Assembly: GCF_036346295.1 (NCBI RefSeq)
Contig: NZ_CP107819.1
Location: forward strand, 1,674,001-1,738,000
DNA: 64,000 bases
Source of the DNA: Streptomyces sp. NBC_00536
GTDB lineage: Bacteria > Actinomycetota > Actinomycetes > Streptomycetales > Streptomycetaceae
Direction: 5' to 3'
Positions 10,346-18,745 of the stretch are shown here, piece after piece. The notes under the pieces are model-generated. The model was not told where the DNA came from. It did no database searches and saw nothing but the letters and a program-made list of their open reading frames with translations. Every line of letters starts with the position of its first letter. Position 1 is the first letter of the stretch. Made by a program: the position numbers and the translations under genes.

Positions 10346-10366
10346 GGCGCCTGCCGGTGAGGCGCC
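10346..10366 (-). terminator. Weak hairpin between MocR-type gene and LLM oxidoreductase
   Basis: Arms GGCGCCT (10346-10352) and AGGCGCC (10360-10366) form a 7-bp stem with a 7-base loop in the 96 bp gap. It may terminate or attenuate transcription after the upstream MocR gene. Confidence 0.4.
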
Positions 10367-10412
10367 GTCAGACGTCAAACGGACGTCCGCGGCGAAAGGT
10401 GCCTAGGTGACG

Positions 10413-11846
10413 TCAGGCGTCCGTAGCGGCCGCGCCGCGCAGTCTGCCGACGGCCGCGGCCAGTTCCCCGGCGCTCGCGACCCCGGCGAAGCTCATGCGG
10501 ACGTACGGACCCGGCGGTTCCGCGCAGAAGTACGGGCGGCCCGGGGTGACGGCCACACCGGCCCGCAGCGCGCCCGCCACGAAAGCGGTCTCGTCCGCCC
10601 CGTCGGGCAGCCGCACCCACAGCTGGTAGCCGCCGCTGGGCAGGTGGGGCAGCGTCAGACCGGGCAGTTCCCGGCGCAGGGCGCCGGCGAGCACGTCCCG
10701 CCGGTGGCGCAGTTCGGCGGCGACGGCGCGCAGGTGGCGCGGCCAGGCGGGGGCGCCGACCAGTTCCAGCGCGGCCTCCTGGAAGGGCCGCGGCACGAAG
10801 AAGCTGTCCACGACCTGGATGGCGCGCAGCCGGTCCAGGACCGGCCCGCGGGCGGCGAGCGCGCCCACGCGCAGGCTGGGCGAGGTCGCCTTGGTCAGCG
10901 AGCGCACGTGCACCACCACCCCGTCGGGGTCCTCGGCGGCCAGGGTCGCGGGCAGTGGCCCGGCGTCCTCGTGGGCCAGCGCCCGCGCGTAGTCGTCCTC
11001 GACGACGAAGGCCCCGGCGGCCCGCGCGATCCGCCGCACCTCGGCCCGCCGCGCGTCGGCCAGCACCGACCCGCTCGGGTTCTGGAACAGCGGCTGGCAT
11101 ACGAAGACCCGCGCGCCGGTGGCTTCGAAGGCCGCGGCGAGGAGGTCCGTACGCACTCCCTCCGCGTCGCAGGGCACCGGCACGGGCCGGCATCCGGCGG
11201 CGCGGGCGATCGCCAGCATGCCGGGGTAGGTCGGGGACTCGACGAGGATCGGCGCCCCGGGCGGGGCCAGCGCCCGCAGGGCGGTGGTGAGCGCGCTCTG
11301 GCCGCCCGCGGTGACCAGCACGTCGGCGGCGGTGAGCGGGCCGCCGATCTCCCGGGCGAACCAGTCGCGCAGTTCGGTCAGCCCCTCCACGGGCGGCCGG
11401 GACCAGGCGCCGGGCCGCCGTCCGGCCCGGGCCAGGGCGGCGGCCAGGGCCCGTTCGGGCTGGAGGGAGGAGTGCAGGTAGCCGCCGTTGAGCTCGGTCA
11501 CCCCGGGCGGCGGGGTCGCGAGGGAGACCAGCACTCCGGAGGCGTCCACGGAGCGCGGCACGATCTCGCCGCCGTCCTCGGCGCTGAGGGCGACCTCCTG
11601 CCAGGAGGTGTCCGCGGCGGCCGGGGCGCTCTCGCGCGGCGCGCAGCGGAACACCCCGGCGCCGGGCCGGGTCACGACGAGGCCTTCGGCGGCGAGCTGG
11701 GCGAGGGCCCGGGACACCGTCACCGGGCTCACCCGGAACCTCTCGACCAGGGAGCGGCTCGACGGGAGCTTTCCACCCACTGAGTAGCGGTTCAGTTCGG
11801 ACCTGAGGGATTCCACCAGTTCAGCCACACTGCTACGCTCATACAT
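10413..11846 (-). CDS. MocR-type regulator: GntR winged helix fused to a PLP aminotransferase-like domain
   Basis: A 477-residue PdxR/MocR family transcription factor. The N-terminal GntR winged helix includes KLPSSRSLVERFRVSPVTVSRALAQLAAEGLVV. Residues from about 100 form a class I aminotransferase fold with GGYLHSS, VLVTAGGQSAL, ESPTYPGML, FVVEDDYARALAHED and the lysine of VRSLTKATSPSLRVG that should hold PLP. Such proteins sense PLP or amino-acid-like effectors. It is divergent from an EamA exporter; their ATG codons lie on the same CATG tetranucleotide. A minus-strand TATTCT -10 lies 8 bases before the ATG, so the mRNA is probably leaderless. Confidence 0.9.
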   Translation of the reverse strand: MYERSSVAELVESLRSELNRYSVGGKLPSSRSLVERFRVSPVTVSRALAQLAAEGLVVTRPGAGVFRCAPRESAPAAADTSWQEVALSAEDGGEIVPRSVDASGVLVSLATPPPGVTELNGGYLHSSLQPERALAAALARAGRRPGAWSRPPVEGLTELRDWFAREIGGPLTAADVLVTAGGQSALTTALRALAPPGAPILVESPTYPGMLAIARAAGCRPVPVPCDAEGVRTDLLAAAFEATGARVFVCQPLFQNPSGSVLADARRAEVRRIARAAGAFVVEDDYARALAHEDAGPLPATLAAEDPDGVVVHVRSLTKATSPSLRVGALAARGPVLDRLRAIQVVDSFFVPRPFQEAALELVGAPAWPRHLRAVAAELRHRRDVLAGALRRELPGLTLPHLPSGGYQLWVRLPDGADETAFVAGALRAGVAVTPGRPYFCAEPPGPYVRMSFAGVASAGELAAAVGRLRGAAATDA

Positions 11847-11892
11847 GAGAGCACAGAATAGCGCTACCGGGTCCATCGCGATAGCGGTTCAG
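11785..11892. promoter_or_regulatory. Divergent MocR/EamA control region with repeated TAGCGGTTCAG
   Basis: The 11-mer TAGCGGTTCAG occurs exactly twice, at 11785-11795 and 11882-11892, flanking the shared start CATG at 11844-11847. A related TAGCGCTACCGG lies at 11859-11870. TACGCT (plus, 11834-11839) and TATTCT (minus, about 11855-11860) are -10-like boxes close to each ATG. MocR proteins typically bind direct repeats in such shared promoters; binding is inferred. Confidence 0.5.
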
Positions 11893-12798
11893 CAGCAGAG
11901 CGAACAGCTGACCGGGCACCAGAGCGGACAGCGGGCAGCGACCGGCCGGGCGAGCGGCACGCTCCTCGCCGCCCTCGGCGTCGTCGCCTTCTCCCTCACC
12001 TTCCCCGCCACCGTGTGGGGCATGGAGAGCTTCGGCCCCTGGACCTTCGTGTCCCTGCGCAGCGTTCTCGCCGCCGCGATCGCGGGCGTCTTCCTGCTCG
12101 CCCTGCGGGTTCCGCTGCCGGGCCGCGCGCACTGGGCGGGCCTCGCGGTGGTCGCCGCCGGGGTGGTCGTCGGCTTCCCGATGCTGACCACGCTGGCCCT
12201 GCGCACCTCCACCACCTCGCACTCCGCCGTGGTGGTCGGCCTGTTGCCGCTGACCACCGCCGTGCTCGCCGCGCTGCGCACCGGCGTGCGTCCCTCGCGC
12301 GCGTTCTGGGCCGCCGCCGTCGCGGGGGCCGTGGTGGTCCTCGGCTTCACCCTCGCGCAGAGCGGCGGCTCCTTCTCGGCGGGCGACGCCTACCTCTTCG
12401 CCTCCCTGCTGGTGTGCGCGGCCGGTTACACCGAGGGGGCCCGGCTGGCCCGGGTGATGCCGGGCTGGCAGGTCATCGGCTGGGCGCTGGTGCTGTGCCT
12501 GCCGCTGACCCTGGCCGGGTCGGTGCTGGGGCTGACCGGAGAGCCCGTACACCTCACCGGTCACGGGATCATCGGTCTGCTGTGGGCCGCGGCGGGCTCC
12601 AGCTTCCTCGGGCTGTACGTCTGGTACCGCGGGATGGCCGAGATCGGGCCCGCCCGGGCCAGCCAGCTCCAGCTCGCCCAGCCGCTGCTGACGCTGGTGT
12701 GGGCGGTGGCCCTGCTGGGTGAGCGCCTCACCCCGGCCGCGCCGGTGGCGGCGGCCGCGGTGCTCGTCTGCATCGCCCTCACTCAACGGGTCAAATAG
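11845..12798 (+). CDS. EamA (DMT superfamily) exporter
   Basis: A 317-residue inner-membrane transporter with ten predicted helices in two EamA repeats, beginning near residue 35 (SGTLLAALGVVAFSLTFPATVWGM). The second repeat contains GLLWAAAGSSFLGLYVWYRGMAEIGPARASQLQLAQPLLTLVWAVALLGERLTP, typical of RhaT/YdcZ-like drug and metabolite exporters. The first 34 residues are hydrophilic and Gln-rich, unusual for the family, but the ATG coincides with the expected leaderless start. It is divergent from, and presumably controlled by, the MocR-type regulator. Substrate is likely an amino acid or amine, inferred only from the MocR neighbour. Confidence 0.85.
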   Translation: MRAQNSATGSIAIAVQQQSEQLTGHQSGQRAATGRASGTLLAALGVVAFSLTFPATVWGMESFGPWTFVSLRSVLAAAIAGVFLLALRVPLPGRAHWAGLAVVAAGVVVGFPMLTTLALRTSTTSHSAVVVGLLPLTTAVLAALRTGVRPSRAFWAAAVAGAVVVLGFTLAQSGGSFSAGDAYLFASLLVCAAGYTEGARLARVMPGWQVIGWALVLCLPLTLAGSVLGLTGEPVHLTGHGIIGLLWAAAGSSFLGLYVWYRGMAEIGPARASQLQLAQPLLTLVWAVALLGERLTPAAPVAAAAVLVCIALTQRVK

Positions 12799-12854
12799 CC
12801 CCGGAACGCCGTAAACTGGCGTCACCGACCGGACCCGGCCCGAGGGAGGTCAGC

Positions 12855-13052
12855 ATGCACGCGACCGAGGGTGACCAGCTGGTACAGCACGGCAGGATCG
12901 TCGGCCAGAACGACAAGGTCGGCGAGATCCTCCAGGTCCTGGGGGACAACGGAACCCCGCCCTACCGGGTGCGTTTCCAGGACGGCCACGAAGCGCTGAT
13001 GGCCCCCGGGCCCGACTGCGTCGTACGGCACCCGGACGCGCCCCAGCACTGA
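12855..13052 (+). CDS. DUF1918 domain-containing protein
   Basis: A 65-residue protein that covers the whole DUF1918 family. The pattern ATEGDQLVQHGRIVGQNDKVGEILQVLGDNGTPPYRVRFQDGHEALMAPGPDCVV is diagnostic and predicts a small SH3-like beta barrel. GAGGGAGG-type ribosome binding bases (gagggaggtc) lie just before the ATG. Function is unknown; these proteins are widespread and often duplicated in actinomycetes. It stands 56 bp after the EamA gene and converges on the GHL10 gene. Confidence 0.85.
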   Translation: MHATEGDQLVQHGRIVGQNDKVGEILQVLGDNGTPPYRVRFQDGHEALMAPGPDCVVRHPDAPQH

Positions 13053-13099
13053 CGGCGGATACTGCGCACACCAGGGACACCTCACACACCGGAAGTGGA

Positions 13100-14341
13100 T
13101 CAGCGCGGCGGCACCCGCGTCGGATAGTGATCGTCGACGACCCGTGCCATCGCCCCGTTGCGGTCCGCGACCACCTGCTTCGCGGAGAAGTAGACGTGGC
13201 CGCGGACCTCCGGGTACCGGGCGGCGACGCTCAGGTGCCGTGACAGTTCGGCCGGATCCCGCCAGGCCTCCGTGGCGCTGTCGGCGTCGCAGCGGTAGAG
13301 CGCCTCGCCGATCAGGAGGTCGACTCCGGTGCCCCGGACGGTCCCCGACCACCAGTCCACGAGGGTCTCGTAGTCGCACTGCGGGTGGCCGATCTGCCAG
13401 TAGAGCTGCGGTGCGATGTAGTGGATCCAGCCCTCCCGGACCCAGCGGCGGGTGTCGGCGTACAGGTCGTCGTACGTCGCCACGCCCGCCTGCGTCGCCG
13501 AGCCGAGCGGGTCCTTCGCCTCGTTGCGCCAGACCGCGAAGGGGCTGACCCCGAACCGGACCCCCGGCCGCGCCGCCTCGATGCCCGCGGCCATCTCCCG
13601 TACCAGGGTGTCGATGTTGTACCGCCGCCAGTCGGCGCGCGAGCCGAAGCCGGAGCCGTGCTCCTCGAAGGCCCGGTCGTCGTCGAAGTACTGGCCGTCC
13701 ACGGGGTAGGGGTAGAAGTAGTCGTCCCAGTGCACCGCGTCCAGCGGATAGCGCCGCACCGCGTCGAGCATCGCGCGCTGCACGAAGTCGCGGACCTCCG
13801 GCAGCCCCGGGTTGTAGTAGAGCTTCCCGCCGTACGGGACCACCCACTCCGGATGGAGCCGCGCCGGGTGCTCGGGGACCAGCAGGGACGGGTTCGCGTG
13901 GTTGGCCACCCGGTACGGGTTGAACCAGGCGTGCAGCTCCAGCCCCCGCTCGTGCGCCCGGGCCACGGCCGTGCCCAGCGGGTCCCAGCCCGGGTCCACG
14001 CCCTGACGCCCGGTCAGCCACTGCGACCAGGGCTCCAGCGCCGAGGGCCACATCGCGTCGGCGGTCGGCCGGACCTGGAGGACCACCGCGTTCAGCCGCC
14101 GCCGGACCGCGGTGTCGAGCAGCTCGACCAGCTCCGCCTCCTGGTCCCCGGCGCTCAGCCCGGCCGCCGAGGGCCAGTCCACGTTCTCCACGGAGGCCAC
14201 CCACATCCCCCGGAAGGCGGGCACCGGCGCACTCCCCCGCGCGCCCTGGCCGTGAAAGGCCCGCGCCGGAGCCGCCGCCGAAACCGCGGCCAGTACCCCG
14301 GCCGCCCCCGCCAGCAGTCCCCGTCGGCCGATGTGCGCCAT
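13100..14341 (-). CDS. Tat-exported GHL10-type glycoside hydrolase-like protein
   Basis: A 413-residue secreted protein. The N-terminus has a twin-arginine signal (GRRGLLAGAAGVLAAVSAAAPARA, cleavage near residue 29). The rest is a (beta/alpha)8 barrel of the GHL10/DUF187 family: FRGMWVASVENVDWPS, VVLQVRPTADAMWPS, LELHAWFNPYRV, DAVHWDDYFYPYP and HYIAPQLYWQIG are conserved blocks, with acidic residues (WDD) in the likely active site. The family acts on cell-wall or extracellular glycans, but the substrate is not known here. Start is the ATG giving the twin-arginine signal; the open frame extends further upstream but lacks a signal. Confidence 0.85.
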   Translation of the reverse strand: MAHIGRRGLLAGAAGVLAAVSAAAPARAFHGQGARGSAPVPAFRGMWVASVENVDWPSAAGLSAGDQEAELVELLDTAVRRRLNAVVLQVRPTADAMWPSALEPWSQWLTGRQGVDPGWDPLGTAVARAHERGLELHAWFNPYRVANHANPSLLVPEHPARLHPEWVVPYGGKLYYNPGLPEVRDFVQRAMLDAVRRYPLDAVHWDDYFYPYPVDGQYFDDDRAFEEHGSGFGSRADWRRYNIDTLVREMAAGIEAARPGVRFGVSPFAVWRNEAKDPLGSATQAGVATYDDLYADTRRWVREGWIHYIAPQLYWQIGHPQCDYETLVDWWSGTVRGTGVDLLIGEALYRCDADSATEAWRDPAELSRHLSVAARYPEVRGHVYFSAKQVVADRNGAMARVVDDHYPTRVPPR

Positions 14342-14516
14342 GTGTCCGCTCCGTTCCGCACAGTGATATTGATCTCGGTGCGCACAGCATGCCCGCCCCG
14401 GGCCGTCATCAGGCCCGGGGGCGGGAGTAACGTCGGGGGGCGTGGCGGGCGCCGGACTGCAGTGACCACTGTCAACGACGGGGGACCCGCGATGGATGAG
14501 CAGCGAAAGGCACGAT

Positions 14517-15398
14517 GTGACGGACCTCTCTACCCTCCCGACCGACATCGCACGGGTCGGCGTAGTGGGCTGTGGCCAGATGGGCGCGGGCATCGCGGAA
14601 GTGTGCGCCCGTAGCGGTCTTGAGGTGAAGGTCGCCGAGACCACCGGCGAGGCCCTGGAGATCGGCCGTACCCGGCTGCACAACTCCCTGATGAAGGCCG
14701 CCGAACGCGGCAAGATCACGGAGGAGGAGCGGGACGCCACCCTGGCCCGCCTGACCTTCACCACGGACCTCGGCGAATTCGCCGACCGTGACCTGGTCAT
14801 CGAGGCCGTCGTCGAGAACGAGCAGGTCAAGACCGAGATCTTCCAGGTGCTCGACCAGGTGGTGACCCGCCCGGACGCGATCCTCGCCTCGAACACCTCC
14901 TCCATTCCGCTGGTGAAGCTGGCCGTCGCCACCTCGCGCCCGGACCAGGTCATCGGCATCCACTTCTTCAACCCGGCGCCGGTGCAGCAGCTCGTCGAGC
15001 TGATCCCCGCGCTGACCACGGGCGAAGAGACGGTCAAGCGGGCCGAGGCCCTGGTCCGGGACGTGCTCGGCAAGCACGCGATCCGCGCCCAGGACCGCTC
15101 GGGCTTCGTGGTCAACGCGCTGCTGATCCCGTACCTGCTGTCCGCGATCCGGATGTTCGAGTCGGGCATCGCGAGCCGCGAGGACATCGACAACGGCATG
15201 GAGCTGGGCTGCGCCCACCCGATGGGCCCGCTGAAGCTGGCGGACCTGATCGGCCTGGACACCGTGGCCTCGGTGGCCGACTCGATGTACTACGAGTTCA
15301 AGGAGCCGCTGTACGCCGCTCCCCCGCTGCTCCAGCGCATGGTGGACGCGGGCCGCCTGGGCCGCAAGACGGGCTCGGGCTTCTACCCGTACGGCTGA
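14517..15398 (+). CDS. 3-hydroxybutyryl-CoA dehydrogenase
   Basis: A 293-residue 3-hydroxyacyl-CoA dehydrogenase. The NAD-binding motif GVVGCGQMGAGIAEVCARSG is at the N-terminus; the catalytic region has LASNTSSIPL and GIHFFNPAPVQQLVELI with the catalytic His, followed by the C-terminal helical domain GFVVNALLIPYLLSAIRMFESGIAS and DNGMELGCAHPMGPLKLADLIGLD. It oxidises (S)-3-hydroxybutyryl-CoA to acetoacetyl-CoA or the reverse, in butyrate/fatty acid and PHB metabolism. GTG 14517 is preferred because GAAAGG lies 6 bases upstream; ATG 14496 is an alternative. No partner beta-oxidation genes lie nearby. Confidence 0.9.
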   Translation: MTDLSTLPTDIARVGVVGCGQMGAGIAEVCARSGLEVKVAETTGEALEIGRTRLHNSLMKAAERGKITEEERDATLARLTFTTDLGEFADRDLVIEAVVENEQVKTEIFQVLDQVVTRPDAILASNTSSIPLVKLAVATSRPDQVIGIHFFNPAPVQQLVELIPALTTGEETVKRAEALVRDVLGKHAIRAQDRSGFVVNALLIPYLLSAIRMFESGIASREDIDNGMELGCAHPMGPLKLADLIGLDTVASVADSMYYEFKEPLYAAPPLLQRMVDAGRLGRKTGSGFYPYG

Positions 15399-15423
15399 TC
15401 CACCGCGCCCCGTCGGCCCGGTG

Positions 15424-15954
15424 TCAGCCCAGCCGCAGGTGGTGCAGCAGCAGGAGCCCGGCCGCCATGTTGGCGGCCGGGACCTCGCCGCGCGCGATCA
15501 TGTCCGGCACCAGCTTGAGGGGCACCCAGGCGCGGTGCGAGGACTCGAAGTCGTCCTCGGGATGCCCGGTGTACGTCGCCCCGTCCGCCCAGTAGAGGTG
15601 GTGGCGGGCGTCGGTCAGCCCGTTGGAGGGCTCGACGGTCATCAGGTGGTGGAGGGGGCCCGGGCGCCAGCCCGACTCCTCCTCCATCTCGCGGGCCGCC
15701 GCGGCGGCGATGTCCTCGCCGTCCTCAACCACCCCGGCCGGCAGTTCCCAGCCCCAGCTGTCGGTGATGAAGCGGTGGCGCCACAGCAGCAGCACCTCGT
15801 TGGCCTCGTTGACGGCCGTGGCGACGGCGACCGGGCGCAGCCGGATCACGAAGTGGTCCAGGTGCCGGCCGTCGGGGAGTTCGACGTCGGCGAGGTTCAC
15901 GTCGAACCAGCGGTTCTTGTACACGGTCTGCTCACTCAGGTTCATCCACTGCAC
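15424..15954 (-). CDS. NUDIX hydrolase
   Basis: A 176-residue protein with a perfect NUDIX box at residues 74-96: G then five residues, E, seven residues, RE and EEESGW, the metal-binding helix for nucleoside diphosphate hydrolysis. The preceding WGWELPAGVVEDGED is typical of ADP-ribose pyrophosphatase-like enzymes, which is the most likely substrate class. GTG 15954 is chosen because AGGTGG lies 7 bases upstream; ATG 15945 is internal. It follows the NsdA-like regulator by 53 bp on the same strand and may be co-transcribed with it. It converges on the hydroxybutyryl-CoA dehydrogenase gene. Confidence 0.88.
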   Translation of the reverse strand: MQWMNLSEQTVYKNRWFDVNLADVELPDGRHLDHFVIRLRPVAVATAVNEANEVLLLWRHRFITDSWGWELPAGVVEDGEDIAAAAAREMEEESGWRPGPLHHLMTVEPSNGLTDARHHLYWADGATYTGHPEDDFESSHRAWVPLKLVPDMIARGEVPAANMAAGLLLLHHLRLG

Positions 15955-16007
15955 GGTTGTGCCACCTTTCGTTCGAGTAGGTGGCAACATGGCAGCAGTT
16001 CCGAGCG

Positions 16008-17369
16008 TCACAGCGGAACGCGCAGCGCCCCGTCGATGAGCTGCGCGGTCTCCTCCGCACCCGAACATCCGCTGGTCAGCAGCTGTTCGCGGACCGTACG
16101 CAGCCGGTCGCGCAGCCGCAGTGATTCCATCCCCCTGGCCCGTTCGGCCATTTCGGCCGCGGCCGCCACCGCCCGGTCCGCCTCCCCCTGGCGCAACTGG
16201 ATCTCGCAGAGCATCGCCAGCCGGTGCACCCGGCCCCGGTCGTGCGCCGGGGTGCCGACGGCGGCCGTCGCCTGCTCGTGCGCGGCGTCGAGTTCACCGA
16301 GCCCTAGCAGCGCCTCGGCCACCTGCACATTGACCAGGCCGGGCTGGACGTACCCGGTCTCGTCCGGTTCGGTGCCCGGCCGGATCCGCTCGGCCGCCGT
16401 CTCCGCGCGCCGGATGCAGGCCAAGGCGGCCGCGCTGTCGCCGAGTTGGGCGTACGCCTTGGCCTGCATCGCGTAGAGGTCGGCCGACAGCGCCGGGGTG
16501 GTGTGCCGTCCCGCGGCCCGCAGCGCGGCCTCCGCGAAGGCCACCGCCTGGCGGAACTCCCGCAGGTGCAGGGACTGGTTGACCAGCAGTGCGATCACAT
16601 AGGCCCCGAGCCCGCGGTCCCCGCTGGCCTTCGCGAGCCGCAGGGCCTGGTGGAAGTAGCGCTGGGCGAGCCCGTGGGCGTCCGAGTCGTACGCGCAGAT
16701 CCCGGCCACCGCCACCAGCGACCCGGTGGCCCGGTAGAGCCCCCGGCCCAGCGCGTCGGGGTAACTCCCGCGCAGCAGCGGCGCGGTCTCGCTGCCCAGG
16801 AAGCGGACGATCCGGTCCCTGGTGGCCACGCCGCCCGCCCGGCGGTACATCAGCTCGTAGTGCGCGCGGGCGGCCCGCAGGATCTCGATGTGCTCGGGGC
16901 CGACCGGAGTGGGCCCCGAGCGCGAGACGTCGGCGTCCTCGGGCGGGTTCTCCCACTCCCAGACCGGGATGACGGCCGGGGTGCCGCACACCGCACCGGC
17001 GGTCAGCAGCTGCGGACGGGCCTGCCCGTCGGCCCGCCACAGGGCGGTGGCCCGGTCGACGAACCCGCCCAGCGGGGAGCCCGGCGGTGAGCCGTGCGCG
17101 GCGGCCCCGGCGACGGGCGAACCGGGCAGGCCGAGCCCGATGTCGTCCAGCGAGAGCGGCCGGCGCAGCCTGCTGCCGAGCACCTCGCAGAGCAGGTCCG
17201 GCACTTGGCCGCGGGGGCGCTGGCCCTTGAGCCAGCGGGCGACGGCGGTGTGTTCGTAGCGCAGGGCCAACCCTCGGCTGCGCCCGGCCTGGTTGACGTG
17301 TGCGGCGAATCCTGCGTGGGACATGCCCGCCTCGGCAAGGAGGGCATCGAGCAGTGCGTTGGGCTGCAT
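16008..17369 (-). CDS. NsdA-like TPR-containing transcriptional regulator
   Basis: A 453-residue protein. Residues 1-60 form an atypical XRE-like helical domain: LLDALLAEAGMSHAGFAAHVNQAGRSRGLALRYEHTAVARWLKGQRPRG. Residues from about 150 to 440 are alpha-helical with TPR-like repeats (YFHQALRLAKASGDRGLGAYVIALLVNQSLHL, AAALACIRRAETAAERI). The layout resembles NsdA of S. coelicolor, a repressor of sporulation and antibiotic production, although it could be one of its paralogues. GGAG 7 bases before ATG 17369 fixes the start; the TTG four codons earlier is less likely. A GGTTCACAC palindrome lies about 45 bp upstream. Confidence 0.75.
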   Translation of the reverse strand: MQPNALLDALLAEAGMSHAGFAAHVNQAGRSRGLALRYEHTAVARWLKGQRPRGQVPDLLCEVLGSRLRRPLSLDDIGLGLPGSPVAGAAAHGSPPGSPLGGFVDRATALWRADGQARPQLLTAGAVCGTPAVIPVWEWENPPEDADVSRSGPTPVGPEHIEILRAARAHYELMYRRAGGVATRDRIVRFLGSETAPLLRGSYPDALGRGLYRATGSLVAVAGICAYDSDAHGLAQRYFHQALRLAKASGDRGLGAYVIALLVNQSLHLREFRQAVAFAEAALRAAGRHTTPALSADLYAMQAKAYAQLGDSAAALACIRRAETAAERIRPGTEPDETGYVQPGLVNVQVAEALLGLGELDAAHEQATAAVGTPAHDRGRVHRLAMLCEIQLRQGEADRAVAAAAEMAERARGMESLRLRDRLRTVREQLLTSGCSGAEETAQLIDGALRVPL

Positions 17370-17412
17370 GGGCCGCTCCAAGGGCTCGTCGGTCTCAGGC
17401 TAGTGGGTGCGC

Positions 17413-17433
17413 GGTTCACACGGGGTGTGAACC
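17413..17433 (-). promoter_or_regulatory. Palindromic operator candidate upstream of the NsdA-like gene
   Basis: GGTTCACAC (17413-17421) and GTGTGAACC (17425-17433) form a perfect 9-bp inverted repeat around a 3-bp centre, 45 bp upstream of the ATG at 17369. Its symmetry and size suit a dimeric regulator, possibly the gene's own product. The rest of the 249 bp gap up to 17617 shows no gene. Confidence 0.45.
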
Positions 17434-17617
17434 GGATGCGCGCATAAATGCGCCGCGCACCCTGCCGCGAAGGGGCCCCGGGGCGGTTCACTGAAGAGCC
17501 TCGCCAAGAGGTAGCCCGGGTCGTCGGCTCCCCCTCGAACAGTGCGACGACCCGTACTGGCGCCGCCCGTTCTGCTGTCTGCCCGACACTCCATGGCAGA
17601 CGGGCGGCGCACCACCC

Positions 17618-18661
17618 TCAGACCGCCCCGGCCCGATCGTTGCGCAGCACCAGCAGGGCCACGTCGTCGGCGAGCCGCCCGCCGGTGTGCCGCAGCAGCG
17701 CCGCGTGCACGCCCGCGACCAGCCGCGCGGGCGTGAGCGCGGCGGCGGCCGCCGCCTCGGTGACGGCGCCGCTGAGCGGGAAGAACCGGCCCGCCCGGTC
17801 CCGCGCGTCGGCGACCCCGTCGGTGTGCAGGAAGAGGGCCTCCCCGGGCGCGACCCGCCCGCACGGCCGCGCCACCAGCCCCCCGGGCAGCGGCACCACC
17901 CCGAGCGGCGGCAACGTCTCCCCACCGAGCACCTCGGCCTCGACGCGCTGCGCGCCAGCGTGCCTCGGACCCGCGTGCCTCAGCCCCGCATACCCCAGCC
18001 CCGCCGGCGTTTGAGGCGCGGGGTCCGGGGCGGAGCCCCGGAAGCCTGCGCAGCACGGCTCGGCCACCGGCAGCCACCGCAGCACGATCGGCCACGGATG
18101 CCCACAATTCAGCCCCAGCAGGCTGCCGTCCGGCGCGACCTGCAGCAGCAGCACCGTGACGAACTCCTCCGCATCCCCCCGCGCATGCCTCGCCAGAGCC
18201 CGCTCCATCCGCCGCAGCACCCCGCCGAGCGTCGGCTCGTCGTACGCCGCTTCGCGGAAGGAACCCAGGACCGCCGCGGCCACGCCCAGCGCCCCCGGCC
18301 CGTGCCCGCGGACGTCACCGATGACCACCCGCACCCCGAACCGCGTCGGCAGCGCCTCGTACAGGTCCCCGCCCACCGACAGCTGGGCCGCGGCCAGCGT
18401 CAGCCCGTCGATCCGGGCCGGGAGCGGCCGCAGCAGGGCCCGCTGCACCGCGCCCGCGATCTCCTGGCTGCGCCGCAGCTCCGCGAGCAGCTGTCTGCGG
18501 ATGTGCAGCGCGCATCCGGTGGCCAGCAGCAGGAAGGCGGCGCAGCTGGCCAGGCTCGCCCCGAGCGGGCCGGGGGTGGACAGCTCCCAGGACACCGCGA
18601 CGCCGCCCCAGGCGAGGACGCACGCCCGGCGCACGTGGGGCATCTCCCCGCGCGTGATCAT
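17618..18661 (-). CDS. Membrane-anchored PP2C-type (SpoIIE-like) phosphatase carrying a repeat-derived insert
   Basis: A 347-residue protein with two N-terminal membrane segments (about residues 12-25 and 33-53) followed by a PPM/SpoIIE phosphatase domain: QLSVGGDLYEAL (Asp99), VVIGDVRGHGPGALGVAAAV (Asp116), NCGHPWPIVLR, LHTDGVADAR and ADDVALLVL with the terminal metal-binding aspartates (332-333). Residues about 203-239 (CCAGFRGSAP... to ...HAGAQR) are low-complexity and are encoded by a copy of the GC-rich repeat found at 30.2-30.9 and 40.4-40.8 kb; they fall between two core strands, probably in a surface loop. Dephosphorylation of anti-anti-sigma factors is the usual role; the target here is unknown. 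Start ATG 18661 follows GGAGG. Confidence 0.8.
   Translation of the reverse strand: MITRGEMPHVRRACVLAWGGVAVSWELSTPGPLGASLASCAAFLLLATGCALHIRRQLLAELRRSQEIAGAVQRALLRPLPARIDGLTLAAAQLSVGGDLYEALPTRFGVRVVIGDVRGHGPGALGVAAAVLGSFREAAYDEPTLGGVLRRMERALARHARGDAEEFVTVLLLQVAPDGSLLGLNCGHPWPIVLRWLPVAEPCCAGFRGSAPDPAPQTPAGLGYAGLRHAGPRHAGAQRVEAEVLGGETLPPLGVVPLPGGLVARPCGRVAPGEALFLHTDGVADARDRAGRFFPLSGAVTEAAAAAALTPARLVAGVHAALLRHTGGRLADDVALLVLRNDRAGAV
17955..18055. repeat. GC-rich interspersed repeat copy inside the PP2C gene
   Basis: The core CCGGCGTTTGAGGCG with its flank (17996-18019) is identical over 24 bases to 40684-40707. It is followed by a perfect inverted repeat CCGGGGC-GGA-GCCCCGG at about 18025-18043. 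The segment is in frame with the phosphatase and is translated as a Pro/Ala/Gly-rich insert. Confidence 0.8.
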
Positions 18662-18745
18662 CCCTAGGGCCTCCCCTCGGCCGGAACGATTGTGTCCACC
18701 ACCCGGTGCGCGGGACACGGGTCGCCGGGGTTCTCACCCAAATGA

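Noticed and set aside
12822..14390. Minus-strand frame overlapping the GHL10 gene
   Set aside because: Gly/Arg-rich shadow frame; the true gene has a Tat signal and family motifs.
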